DNA from: JAMXLO01 sp963812505 | GTDB lineage: Bacteria > Pseudomonadota > Alphaproteobacteria > Acetobacterales > Acetobacteraceae | Assembly (NCBI GenBank): GCA_963812505.1 | Contig: CAWEVM010000015.1 | Span: 1 to 64,000, forward strand | Length of the DNA stretch: 64,000 bases | Direction: 5' to 3' | Part shown: piece after piece, positions 1 through 8,167 of the stretch | Position numbering within the stretch: position 1 is the first letter of the stretch | Layout: each line of letters begins with the position of its first letter | The notes under the pieces: generated by a model | Told to the model about the DNA's origin: nothing | The model's database searches: none | Seen by the model: only the letters and a program-made list of their open reading frames with translations | Position numbers and translations under genes: made by a program

Positions 1-57
1 AGCCAGGAATTAAACTGGAACGTTCACGCTGTTGCAGTCGCGGACCCCGGCATTCGC

Positions 58-1116
58 ATGCGTGGCAAGACAGACAGGAAGGGCAAAGGCAATATCCTCA
101 TCCGCAAGGAGGAGGTGGTGGAAGGCGAGGGGCATGGCGGCGCTTGGAAAGTCGCCTATGCCGACTTCGTCACTGCCATGATGGCCTTCTTCCTGCTGAT
201 GTGGCTGCTGAACGCAACCACCGAGGAGCAGCGCAAGGGGCTCGCCGACTATTTCAGCCCGAACAGCGTGCTGTCGCACAATTCGTCCGGCACCGGCCAA
301 CCGTTCGGCGGGCGCACAGCGTTTTCGGATGGTGCGATGCTGTCCGACCTCGGGAGCCCGGAGGTGACCGTTGGCAAGCAGCCCGTGGTCGCTCAGCCCG
401 AGGATGACGGCTCGGACGTGGTAATTCAGCCACGGCCGCATCGCGACGACATGGAGAGCAAGGCACCGGATCTTGGCGGCAGGCCGCCACCAAGGCCGCC
501 ACCGCAACAGGTGCGCAATGCCGCCGCTGCCGGGCAGGTTCCCGTCGCCGTGGCCGCCGCTGGACGTGGCGACGTCCCGCGCAAGCCAAGCGAGGCGGAG
601 CTGGCAGCGGAACTGGACAAGCGGGAGAAACAGTCCTTCGAGCAGGCAGCACAACAGATACGCGACGTGGTGAACAGCGATCCACAATTACAGGAACTGG
701 CCCGTCAGCTGGTGATTGATACAACGCCGGACGGCCTACGCATCCAGATCCGCGATGCCGACCGCGAGCCGATGTTCGCCTTCGGATCGGCTGAGCCGAA
801 TGATCGAACCAAACTCCTGCTGCAGAAGATGGCGCCCGTGCTCACTAAATTGACCCAGGATATCTCGATCGCTGGCCACACCGACGCAGCGCCATTCGTG
901 GGTTCCGGCCGCACCAATTGGGAACTTTCCGCGGATCGTGCCAATACCACGCGAAGACTCCTGATCGAATCAGGTCTGCAGGAAACGCGCATCCGCAGCG
1001 TGACCGGCAATGCCGAGCGTGACCTGGCGCTGCCAAATGACCCACTGGCCGCGGCCAATCGCCGCATCGCCATCGTGGTGCTGCGTACGGCACGACAACC
1101 ATCGGAAGCCCCCTGA
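58..1116 (+). CDS. motB: Flagellar stator protein MotB
   Basis: Stator subunit that anchors the torque-generating MotA/MotB channel to peptidoglycan. The N-terminal part carries the family signature GGAWKVAYADFVTAMMAFF; Asp36 in this stretch is the expected proton-carrying residue, followed by a single membrane helix (about 35-53). Residues about 100-200 are a Pro/Ala-rich periplasmic linker. The C-terminal OmpA-like peptidoglycan-binding domain (about 225-345) contains GHTDAAPF and LSADRANTTRRLL. At 352 aa the length is normal. The ATG at 58 is the first in-frame start after the N-terminal basic tail. No strong ribosome-binding site is visible, so the exact start is uncertain. It lies directly upstream of motA, the reverse of the usual order. 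Confidence 0.95.
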   Translation: MRGKTDRKGKGNILIRKEEVVEGEGHGGAWKVAYADFVTAMMAFFLLMWLLNATTEEQRKGLADYFSPNSVLSHNSSGTGQPFGGRTAFSDGAMLSDLGSPEVTVGKQPVVAQPEDDGSDVVIQPRPHRDDMESKAPDLGGRPPPRPPPQQVRNAAAAGQVPVAVAAAGRGDVPRKPSEAELAAELDKREKQSFEQAAQQIRDVVNSDPQLQELARQLVIDTTPDGLRIQIRDADREPMFAFGSAEPNDRTKLLLQKMAPVLTKLTQDISIAGHTDAAPFVGSGRTNWELSADRANTTRRLLIESGLQETRIRSVTGNAERDLALPNDPLAAANRRIAIVVLRTARQPSEAP

Positions 1117-1125
1117 GCCCATGCA

Positions 1126-1992
1126 ATGCTGACGGTTGGCGCCTTCGTCCTGCTGCTCGGCTGCGTGTTCGGCAGCTACGTCGTCTCGGGCGGCAGTTTC
1201 GACGTGCTGATCGAGGCGCTGCCATTCGAAATGTGGACGATCGGCGGTGCTGGAATCGCAGCGTTCATCATGGCAAACAGCATGCATGAGCTGAAGCACT
1301 CACTCGGCGGTTGCAAGAAAATATTCGCCGGCGCCGCTTTCAAGAAGAGCGACTATATCGATCTCCTCAGCCTGCTGTATTTTCTCGTTCGGCTCGCCAC
1401 CACCAAAGGCAACATGGCACTCGAGCCACATATAGAAAAGCCCGAGGAAAGCCCTGCATTCCAAAAATTCCCCAGGGTTATCGCCAACCACTTCGCCTGT
1501 TCGATGATCTGCGACTACATGCGGATGGTTGGGATGAACGCCGACGATCCCAACCAGATCGAAGACGTGATGGCACGCGAGCTGAAGAAAACGCTGAACG
1601 AAGAGCTGCACGGCGCGCATGCTCTGCAGGGGATGGCAGATGGCCTGCCTGCTCTGGGCATCGTCGCGGCCGTGCTCGGTGTGATCAAGACGATGTCCCA
1701 CATCGACCGGCCGCCGGCCGTGCTCGGTGGGATGATCGCCAGTGCGTTGTGCGGCACGTTTCTTGGGGTCTTGCTTGCCTATGGTCTGGCGGGGCCGTGT
1801 GCGTCACGGCTGAAGGGTGTGGTAGAGGAGGAATCGAAATACTACGAAGTGATCCGCGCGGTGCTGGTAACCCATCTGCACGGCAACGCACCTCAGGTCA
1901 GCGTTGAGTCAGGCCGCAAGATGGTACCCAACGAGCACATGCCGTCGTTTCTCGAACTGGAGGAAGCGGTGCAGTCGGTGCAGATGAACTAG
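1126..1992 (+). CDS. motA: Flagellar stator protein MotA
   Basis: Membrane subunit of the flagellar stator, partner of MotB. The protein (288 aa) has the typical N-terminal hydrophobic pair (about 2-22 and 31-50), the cytoplasmic loop rich in charged residues (about 60-170), and two further membrane helices around LPALGIVAAVLGVIKTM and GMIASALCGTFLGVLLAYG that line the channel. It starts 9 nt after the motB stop. No separate ribosome-binding site is evident, so translation is probably coupled to motB. Another ATG lies 5 nt upstream but in a different frame. Confidence 0.95.
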   Translation: MLTVGAFVLLLGCVFGSYVVSGGSFDVLIEALPFEMWTIGGAGIAAFIMANSMHELKHSLGGCKKIFAGAAFKKSDYIDLLSLLYFLVRLATTKGNMALEPHIEKPEESPAFQKFPRVIANHFACSMICDYMRMVGMNADDPNQIEDVMARELKKTLNEELHGAHALQGMADGLPALGIVAAVLGVIKTMSHIDRPPAVLGGMIASALCGTFLGVLLAYGLAGPCASRLKGVVEEESKYYEVIRAVLVTHLHGNAPQVSVESGRKMVPNEHMPSFLELEEAVQSVQMN

Positions 1993-2167
1993 CAGCATGT
2001 CGGCCTGCGTTCACCGGCTGGATCGTGATAGGGGTATCAGTACCTCTTCAGCCGAACGGCCGACACGCTGTGTTGGGGCGGCCGCACCGCACCGACGCAA
2101 AAGGCGCAACTCCGCAACAGTGGCTCGTCGCATCCGGCAGCCGTGAGTGGCGGACCGTTGCCACGCC

Positions 2168-2183
2168 TTAACAGCCCATTAAC
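2168..2183 (+). promoter_or_regulatory. CtrA-type binding box (TTAA-N7-TTAAC)
   Basis: The string TTAACAGCCCATTAAC matches the full CtrA consensus TTAA-N7-TTAAC exactly. It sits 72 nt upstream of the receptor start at 2255, inside the 262-nt motA-receptor gap, which otherwise shows no recognisable promoter. CtrA controls motility and chemotaxis genes in many alphaproteobacteria. Binding here is inferred from sequence only. Confidence 0.6.
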
Positions 2184-2254
2184 CGCTCCCCCGCTAGCGT
2201 CGTTGGCCGTGGCCCATGCGGGCCATCCGAACAATGCCGAACTCGGAGGCCGCA

Positions 2255-3940
2255 ATGGGGAAATTTGCAGATCTGCCGATAGCACGCAAATTGATGGTGG
2301 CTTTTGCCGCCGTGATCATGATCTCGGCTGCAAGCAGCTTCATGGTTTATGAGAAAATTGGATTCATCCAGCAAAGCGCCGGTTGGACCGAACATACGTA
2401 TGTGGTTCTCGAAAATCTCGATACAGCATTGGCCGCCATGGTCGACCAGGAGACCGGATTACGCGGCTATCTTTTGTCGGGGGACGACAAGTTCCTGGAC
2501 CCGTACCACAAAGGTGGTGAGACATACACGGCTGCCTTTCAGAAGGTGAAGGACTTGACTTCCGACAACCCGGTTCAGCAGGAACGGCTGCTGGCGATGA
2601 ACCAGTTCGCTCAGGGCTGGCGCACCGACGTTGCCGGGAAGGAGATCGCGCTGATGGCGAAGCCAGAGACCCGGGAACAGGCGCGCGCAATGGAAGCCTC
2701 CGGCGCGGGGAAGACATCGATGGACGGCATTCGCGCCAAGGTGGCCGAAGTGGCCGGTGCCGAGCGTGCCCTGCTGGCGACCCGGGCGGCAGCACAGCAA
2801 GATGCATTTTGGCTCAGCTATGCCACGTTGATCATCGGCGGATTCGTTTCTTTGGCTGTCGCTGTCCTGATGGGCATCGCAATGACGCGCGGCATCAGAG
2901 GGCCGATTGCTGGCATGTGCCTTGTGATGGCGAGACTGGCGGAAGGCGACACGTCGGTGGAGGTGGTCGGTGTCGGCCGAAAGGACGAGGTTGGCGCCAT
3001 GGCGGCAGCAGTCCAGGTCTTCAAGGAAAACCGGATGACGGCGGACCGCATTGCCAAAGAACAGGCGACTGAGAACGAAGCAAAGGCACGCCGGTCACAA
3101 CAGGTGGAATCGCTGACCGCCCAGTTCGAGACGAAAGTTGGCGAGTTGGTGAGCGCGGTCGCGTCAGCGGCTACCGAGATGGAGGCGACGGCAGGCTCTA
3201 TGTCGGCTACGGCGGAGCAGACCAATCAGCAGTCCGCCACCGTGGCGTCGGCAGCCGAAGAGACTTCGGCTAACGTGCAGACTGTAGCGACAGCGACCGA
3301 GGAACTTGCTTCATCCGTGCAGGAGATTAACCGGCAGGTCACGCAGTCAACTCAAATTGCCGCCAAAGCGGCTGCCGATGCCGCAGAGACCAATACGACA
3401 GTGCAGGCCTTGGCTGCGGGCGCGCAAAAGATCGGTGAAGTGGTTACGATAATCCAGGAAATTGCCAGCCAGACCAACCTGCTCGCCCTCAACGCAACAA
3501 TCGAGGCGGCACGGGCGGGTGACGCAGGCAAAGGCTTTGCTGTCGTTGCAAGCGAGGTAAAGGCGCTGGCCAACCAGACGAGTAAGGCGACCGAGCAGAT
3601 CGGCGGGCAGGTGATTCAAATTCAAGAGGGGACCCAGAAGACGGTCGCAGCCATCAAGAACATCGCCGAGACAATAGGACAAATCAACGAGATCGCCACC
3701 AGCATTGCCTCGGCCATCGAGGAACAAAGCGCGGCGACGCAGGAGATTTCGCGGAACGTTCAGCAGGCGGCCAAGGGTACTCAACAAGTGTCCAGCAACA
3801 TCCTGGGCGTGAAGCAGGCGGCAACCGACACTGGAGCGGCAGCGAGAGAAGTCCTCGGCGCTGCACAGCAATTGGCCAAGAACGCCGAGAACCTGACCGG
3901 CGAGGTCAATCACTTCATCAACGATGTCAAGGCGGCATGA
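2255..3940 (+). CDS. Methyl-accepting chemotaxis protein with CHASE3-type sensor
   Basis: Transmembrane chemoreceptor. From the chosen start (MGKFADLPIARKL) there is a first membrane helix at about 9-29. A periplasmic helical domain follows with the CHASE3-like motif DQETGLRGYLLSGDDKFLDPY, then a second membrane helix at about residues 187-212. Next come a HAMP domain and the cytoplasmic signalling domain, whose hairpin tip is EIASQTNLLALNATIEAARAG. An ATG at 2216 would add 13 residues, but GGAGG lies 5 nt before the ATG at 2255, so that start is preferred. The CtrA-like box at 2168-2183 and the upstream motBA pair place it in a motility regulon. Confidence 0.92.
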   Translation: MGKFADLPIARKLMVAFAAVIMISAASSFMVYEKIGFIQQSAGWTEHTYVVLENLDTALAAMVDQETGLRGYLLSGDDKFLDPYHKGGETYTAAFQKVKDLTSDNPVQQERLLAMNQFAQGWRTDVAGKEIALMAKPETREQARAMEASGAGKTSMDGIRAKVAEVAGAERALLATRAAAQQDAFWLSYATLIIGGFVSLAVAVLMGIAMTRGIRGPIAGMCLVMARLAEGDTSVEVVGVGRKDEVGAMAAAVQVFKENRMTADRIAKEQATENEAKARRSQQVESLTAQFETKVGELVSAVASAATEMEATAGSMSATAEQTNQQSATVASAAEETSANVQTVATATEELASSVQEINRQVTQSTQIAAKAAADAAETNTTVQALAAGAQKIGEVVTIIQEIASQTNLLALNATIEAARAGDAGKGFAVVASEVKALANQTSKATEQIGGQVIQIQEGTQKTVAAIKNIAETIGQINEIATSIASAIEEQSAATQEISRNVQQAAKGTQQVSSNILGVKQAATDTGAAAREVLGAAQQLAKNAENLTGEVNHFINDVKAA

Positions 3941-3943
3941 CGC

Positions 3944-4000
3944 CGGAGTCGCGGCTCATGCGGGATAGTCCATCGCGCACCGCTCGCGAATGAGACTCCG
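3944..4000 (+). terminator. Stem-loop after the chemoreceptor gene
   Basis: CGGAGTC (3944-3950) pairs with GACTCCG (3994-4000) and TCAT (3956-3959) with ATGA (3990-3993), giving an interrupted stem just after the stop codon. No T-tract follows, so a factor-independent terminator is only a suggestion. The remaining bases to about 4188 show no convincing gene. Confidence 0.3.
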
Positions 4001-4188
4001 AAGGAGGCAATCGGGCAGGATCAGCAGGCGGCGTTTGCCAGGGACGGCCATGCGGTCTGGCTCGGTGAGCTGAGGCGCTGAAGCTTGCCACGCTGAGCCG
4101 CGCGACCGCGCCGAGCATTATCCAGCCCACTGAGGTGGTTCGGTCGTCGCTGGCTTGCCGGGAATCGCCGGGGCTGCAAAATTGCCCC

Positions 4189-4473
4189 ATGGGAACAGAG
4201 GCAATCACGGTCGGAGACCGTAGTTTCGTGGCGCTTCGCAAGGCCGGGCACTCAAATGCGTCGCCGGTCTACCACGCGGTAACGCCGTTCTGCCGTATCG
4301 CGCTCTGTGCGACGGAGCCCGGCACCCGATCTGGCTGGGCGGAACCGCCCGCGAGCCATGTCACCTGCACGGCCTGCCTCAACCGCCTGTCGCGCCTGCA
4401 GCAGACCCACCCGGGTGGCTCACTCGGCGCCAGATTGCCGCGCCTGGACGTGACACTTCGCCAATCGCCCTGA
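4189..4473 (+). CDS. Small Cys/Trp-containing protein of unknown function
   Basis: A 94-residue reading frame whose C-terminal half reads like a folded zinc- or disulfide-bearing unit: CRIALC, GWAEPP and VTCTACLNRL. I do not recognise a characterised family, but the CxxxxC/CxxC spacing and conserved-looking Trp argue for a real protein. An upstream in-frame ATG at 4135 would add 18 residues without a ribosome-binding site. The ATG at 4189 follows directly on a short hairpin (GGGGC 4170-4174, GCCCC 4184-4188), which could occlude initiation. It is convergent with the exported Cys-repeat protein downstream. Confidence 0.45.
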   Translation: MGTEAITVGDRSFVALRKAGHSNASPVYHAVTPFCRIALCATEPGTRSGWAEPPASHVTCTACLNRLSRLQQTHPGGSLGARLPRLDVTLRQSP

Positions 4474-4503
4474 TCGCCAACGGTTTTGGCCGTCGTCACC
4501 TCG

Positions 4504-4983
4504 CTACTTGGCGCCATGCGCCGACATCAGAGCCTCGCGGCAGGGCGGTGACAGGCTTTCCTGGTGGTCGGCGAGGCATTTCAGTGCCCTGCCCCCGCCC
4601 AATTGCAAGCCCTGGCAGAAGGCGCGGAAATCGCCGCCACAGGCGTGGCGCATCATCGCCCCCTGCTCGCGTCGCGTCATGGCGGGTAGCGCTCCGGGTG
4701 CCGGAGCAGGTCCGCTCTGCGATGCCGCGGGCGCATGGGGCGCGGCTCCGCCCTCGGTGGCGCCGACCGCCGCTTGGCAGCTCGGTGAGAGGCTGGCCAA
4801 GTTGTCCCTCAGGCATTGCAGCGCTGCGCTGCCGCCGGTCGGTATGCTCGAGCAGTGCGCCTGATAGTCGCTGCGGCACGACTGGCGGACAGCATTCGCC
4901 TGAGCCTGTGTCGGCTGTTGGGCAAGGGCAGCGCTTGCCAGCAGCGCCAGGATCGGCGGGACCAGTAGTGTGACCCGTGCCAT
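4504..4983 (-). CDS. Exported cysteine-rich repeat protein
   Basis: Predicted periplasmic protein of 159 aa with a clear signal peptide (MARVTLLVPPILALLASAALA, cleavage near AQQ). The mature part holds two copies of a Cys-rich module. The first reads RQSCRSDYQAHCSSI, then CLRDNLASLSPSC; the second reads RHACGGDFRAFCQGL, then CLADHQESLSPPC. They are separated by an Ala/Pro linker. This is the Cys-rich (GLG1-like) repeat common in small exported alphaproteobacterial proteins of unknown role, and the cysteines presumably form disulfides. An ATG 33 nt upstream exists, but the chosen start begins the signal peptide. Confidence 0.7.
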   Translation of the reverse strand: MARVTLLVPPILALLASAALAQQPTQAQANAVRQSCRSDYQAHCSSIPTGGSAALQCLRDNLASLSPSCQAAVGATEGGAAPHAPAASQSGPAPAPGALPAMTRREQGAMMRHACGGDFRAFCQGLQLGGGRALKCLADHQESLSPPCREALMSAHGAK

Positions 4984-5098
4984 GAACGCCTTCTCCCTTG
5001 CCGTATCGATGATCACCGGGCAGCGCCTTAGGGGAAACCCAAGTCGCCAACAAGGGGCCAGTCAGCTACGCTTGCGCCAGTAGATCAGGAGACCAGGC

Positions 5099-6268
5099 AT
5101 GTCCGAAGCATGCATTGTTGGCTGGGCGCACTCGCCGTTCGGCAGGCTGGACGATCCCGACATCGAAGCGCTGATCGGCCGCGTGGCACGCGCCGCGATC
5201 GACGATGCGGGCGTCGCACCCGTCGAGGTAGAAGCGAGCTTCGTCAGCCTGTTCAACAACGGGTTTTCAGCGCAGGACTTTCCCGCGTCGCTGGTGCTGC
5301 AGCATGTGCCGGAGATGCGCTTTCGGCCGATCACGCGGTACGAGAATGCCTGCGCGTCCGGCTCGGCCGCGGTGCATGGTGCTCGCGACTTCCTCGCCGC
5401 CGGGCGCGGCCGGTTCGCGCTGGTGATTGGCGTGGAGAAGATGACCGCCACCCCAGGCACGCAGGTCGGCGAAAACCTCCTGAAGGCGAGCTACCAAAAG
5501 GAGGAGGCCGACATTCCTGCCGGGTTCGCCGGCGTGTTCGGCCGCATCGCTGAGCGCTATTTCCAGCGCTACGGCGATCAGTCCGATGCGCTCGCGGCGA
5601 TCGCGGCAAAAAACCATAAGAACGGCGTGGATAATCCCTACGCGCAGATGCGGCGTGATCTCGGCTACGAATTCTGTCGCCATGTCAGCGAGAAGAACCC
5701 GTATGTCGCGCCCCCATTGAAGCGCACCGACTGCTCGCTGGTGTCGGACGGCGCCGCGGCATTGGTGATGACAGATGAAGAGACTGCGCGCACCATGGGC
5801 AAGGCGGTTCGGTTTCGCGCCGCCGTGCAGGTGAACGACTTCCTGCCGATCAGCAAGCGGGACATCACGCAGTTCGAGGGTGCGGCTGAGGCGTGGCGGC
5901 GGGCGCTCGATGTGGCCGGCGTAAAACTCGATGAGCTGTCGTTCGTCGAATCACATGACTGCTTCACCATTGCCGAGCTGCTGGAATACGAAGCGATGGG
6001 ACTGACCGCACCAGGCCAGGGTGCGCGCGCGGTGCTGGAGGGCTGGACGGCGAAGGATGGCAGACTGCCGGTCAATCCTTCGGGTGGGCTGAAGGCGAAG
6101 GGCCATCCGATCGGCGCCACTGGCGTATCGATGCACGCGATCACTGCGATGCAGCTCACGGGTCAGGCGGGCACCATGCAGTTGCCAAAGGCGGACATCG
6201 CCGGGGTGTTCAACATGGGCGGCGCGGCAGTGGCAAACTATGTGTCGATCCTGGAGGCGGTTCGCTGA
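5099..6268 (+). CDS. Thiolase-family protein (SCP2/acetyl-CoA acetyltransferase-like)
   Basis: Thiolase-fold enzyme of 389 aa. The acylatable cysteine is seen in ENACASGSAAVH (Cys85), and the active-site histidine in KGHPIGATG near the C terminus. The second catalytic cysteine of classical thiolases is not visible in the closing block GVFNMGGAAVANYVS. This fits the SCP2-like, degradative branch rather than acetoacetyl-CoA synthases. AGGAGA lies 7 nt before the ATG. The downstream DOPA-dioxygenase-family gene is 64 nt away in the same direction. The substrate cannot be read from the sequence. Confidence 0.85.
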   Translation: MSEACIVGWAHSPFGRLDDPDIEALIGRVARAAIDDAGVAPVEVEASFVSLFNNGFSAQDFPASLVLQHVPEMRFRPITRYENACASGSAAVHGARDFLAAGRGRFALVIGVEKMTATPGTQVGENLLKASYQKEEADIPAGFAGVFGRIAERYFQRYGDQSDALAAIAAKNHKNGVDNPYAQMRRDLGYEFCRHVSEKNPYVAPPLKRTDCSLVSDGAAALVMTDEETARTMGKAVRFRAAVQVNDFLPISKRDITQFEGAAEAWRRALDVAGVKLDELSFVESHDCFTIAELLEYEAMGLTAPGQGARAVLEGWTAKDGRLPVNPSGGLKAKGHPIGATGVSMHAITAMQLTGQAGTMQLPKADIAGVFNMGGAAVANYVSILEAVR

Positions 6269-6333
6269 TCCCGACCATCCTGAGCAAGATCGCCAAGCGC
6301 GACGTGAAGCACCTGTTGGAGGAGACGCACTGA
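6265..6333 (+). pseudogene. Possible C-terminal remnant of an acyl-CoA ligase
   Basis: In a frame different from the thiolase, the bases between the thiolase stop and the next start read through 22 sense codons ending in TGA. They contain PTILSKIAKRDVKHLL. This resembles the C-terminal lysine motif of ANL-superfamily acyl-CoA ligases (P-x(3,4)-G/S-K-I-x-K-R-x-V/L). The final TGA overlaps the ATG of the following gene, as if a ligase gene once preceded it. The match is short and could be chance. Confidence 0.3.
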
Positions 6334-6686
6334 TGCAGGACATCACCGCAATTCATGACTACCACGCGCACGTCTATTATGACCCATCCACCAAGCCGAA
6401 GGCCGCGGAATTACGGCAATGGGTGGAGGAGCGCTTCGCCGGACAGATGCGGATGGGAAGCTGGCACGACGAGCAGGTCGGACCGCATGTGCAGGCAATG
6501 TACCAGATCGCATTTCCTCCGGAGCTGTTCCCTACGCTGGTGCCGTTCATCATGATGAACCGCATGGGGCTGACGGTGCTGGTGCATCCTCAGTCTGGAC
6601 GCCCACGCGACGACCATACGCTGAACGCCATGTGGATGGGCGAGGTACTCCCGGTGAAGACCGAGGTGCTGCGCGAGGTCGGTTAG
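6333..6686 (+). CDS. DOPA 4,5-dioxygenase family protein
   Basis: Small protein (117 aa) of the DOPA-dioxygenase family, an extradiol-type ring-cleaving fold. Evidence is the N-terminal block YHAHVYYDP, the middle VGPHVQAMYQIAFPP, and the histidine-bearing LTVLVHPQSGR, with potential metal ligands in HAH and VHP. The start at 6333 is preceded by GGAGGAGA at 6318-6325. Bacterial members are mostly uncharacterised, so activity on an aromatic diol is inferred. It follows the thiolase in the same direction and converges with the flavoprotein gene. Confidence 0.8.
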   Translation: MQDITAIHDYHAHVYYDPSTKPKAAELRQWVEERFAGQMRMGSWHDEQVGPHVQAMYQIAFPPELFPTLVPFIMMNRMGLTVLVHPQSGRPRDDHTLNAMWMGEVLPVKTEVLREVG

Positions 6687-6697
6687 TTGCTGAGCCG

Positions 6698-8113
6698 CTA
6701 TCGCACCGCGGCCCGGTAAAGTTCGTCGGAAAAGTCCGGCGCCACATTACTGGTCATCCTGCGACGCAGCACCTCCAGATCGGCCTGGAACAGATCGGCG
6801 CTGATCCGGCCGACGATGACGGGAATGTCTCGCTTCATGCTCGGCACATCGCCGATCGGCAGTCCGAAGCTGACAAACCCCGCCGGGTTCTGCACATGGA
6901 TGTGCCGCAGCAGCGGTGACACGTCCGGCGTCCGCGGGAGCAACTCGTGCCCCGCACCCAGATAAGGATAGCCGGCCAGCATCTCATCCTGCTCGTCGGG
7001 CGGCGGCGTATACTGATCGCCCCAGCATCGAATCTGGCCGGCGAAATCACGCAATTCAGTTCGCGATGCCAGAGCGCCTGAATAGCCCGTGCCGGCTATG
7101 ACGAAATCCACGCGATATGTCGCGCCGTTGACCGACGCTTCGATCTTCCCGTCGCGTTCCACGGCGCCGGTCCAGGGCGCGGACAAATGCAGATGAAAAT
7201 TGGGAAATCTGACAGTGCGCTCGATCGCATCGGTGGTGGGCGTTGAGCCGGCACGAAAGAAGCGGATCGCTTGATGCCAGCGATCGGAGTCCGGAAGCTG
7301 ATGGTAATTGTCATAGGCGCCTGGAAAGCCGCGCGATCGAGTGATCGGGACCGCAGCTATCGTATCGCGACGGGCGAACAGGTGGACCTCTGCGGCTCCA
7401 TGCTCCAGTGCCACGCCGGCTGCGTCGAACGCAGCGGCGGCGGCGCCGATCACGCCGATCGTCTTGCCGTGCAATGCGCCAAAGTCGATGACATCCTCGG
7501 TGTGGGCGTAGCGGCTGGGGGGCAGATGGGCTGTCAGAACGTCGGGGATGAACCGGTCGCCGCCGCCGGCAAATCCGGTCGCCAGGATGATCTTCCGGAC
7601 GGTCTCGGTCGTCGCCCCGCCGGGCGTATCGAGATGCAGCCTGAAGTGATCGCCGACGGGCTCGATCCGATCCACGCGCGTTCGGTACCGCGGGCTTATG
7701 TTGAGAAAGCGCTTGTACCAGCTCAGATAGTCGGCCCAGTCCGTGCGAACGATCCGGTCGATCGCGGTGTACGCCGCCTGGCCATGGCGCGCCTCGTACC
7801 ATGCCTGAAAGCTGAATGCCGGGATGCCGAGTTCCGGCCCGGGCAGCGTCTTCGGCGTGCGCAGCAGGTTCATGCGCGCGGCGTTGAGCCAGATGCCGGC
7901 GCGCTGCTCGTCTGGCGCCGCGTCCAGCACCGTGACCTTGCCGACGCCCGCACGGCGCAGCGCAAAGGCGAGCGCGCAGCCGGTCTGCCCACCCCCAATG
8001 ATGGCCACGTTGTGGTCTATGCCCGAACGGTCGGGCACCCAGTTGGCCGGATCTGGTCCGATCAGGCGCAGCGCTGTGCGGGCATCGGCGTCTGGGTCAG
8101 GTAACTGGTTCAT
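6698..8113 (-). CDS. FAD/NAD(P)-binding monooxygenase-like flavoprotein
   Basis: Flavoprotein of 471 aa with an N-terminal dinucleotide-binding motif VAIIGGGQTGCALAFALR and a central second Rossmann segment IGVIGAAAAAFDAAG, in which one glycine of GxGxxG is replaced by alanine. The motif IILATGF before the second fold is typical of N-hydroxylating and Baeyer-Villiger-type monooxygenases. The ATG at 8113 is taken because the protein then begins 20-30 residues before the FAD motif. Longer starts would run into the divergently transcribed hydroxyacid dehydrogenase gene (start 8168). Substrate unknown. Confidence 0.75.
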   Translation of the reverse strand: MNQLPDPDADARTALRLIGPDPANWVPDRSGIDHNVAIIGGGQTGCALAFALRRAGVGKVTVLDAAPDEQRAGIWLNAARMNLLRTPKTLPGPELGIPAFSFQAWYEARHGQAAYTAIDRIVRTDWADYLSWYKRFLNISPRYRTRVDRIEPVGDHFRLHLDTPGGATTETVRKIILATGFAGGGDRFIPDVLTAHLPPSRYAHTEDVIDFGALHGKTIGVIGAAAAAFDAAGVALEHGAAEVHLFARRDTIAAVPITRSRGFPGAYDNYHQLPDSDRWHQAIRFFRAGSTPTTDAIERTVRFPNFHLHLSAPWTGAVERDGKIEASVNGATYRVDFVIAGTGYSGALASRTELRDFAGQIRCWGDQYTPPPDEQDEMLAGYPYLGAGHELLPRTPDVSPLLRHIHVQNPAGFVSFGLPIGDVPSMKRDIPVIVGRISADLFQADLEVLRRRMTSNVAPDFSDELYRAAVR

Positions 8114-8167
8114 CTGCTTGACAACCCCCTGTGCGGCTTCATCATCCGATCCTCGGAGGAGAAGTCC

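Noticed and set aside
10..687. Long minus-strand open frames opposite motB
   Set aside because: GC-rich antisense shadow; the plus strand encodes a clear MotB.
4126..4138. CCCACTGAGGTGG also found at 63342-63354
   Set aside because: A 13-nt match with a short palindrome, no shared context; two occurrences in 64 kb are not enough to call a repeat family.
4021..4188. Short frames after the chemoreceptor resembling a chemotaxis accessory protein
   Set aside because: Stops in all frames within about 40 codons and no recognisable motif.
7271..8104. 277-codon plus-strand frame opposite the flavoprotein monooxygenase
   Set aside because: No family features; the minus-strand frame carries the FAD motif and a normal length.
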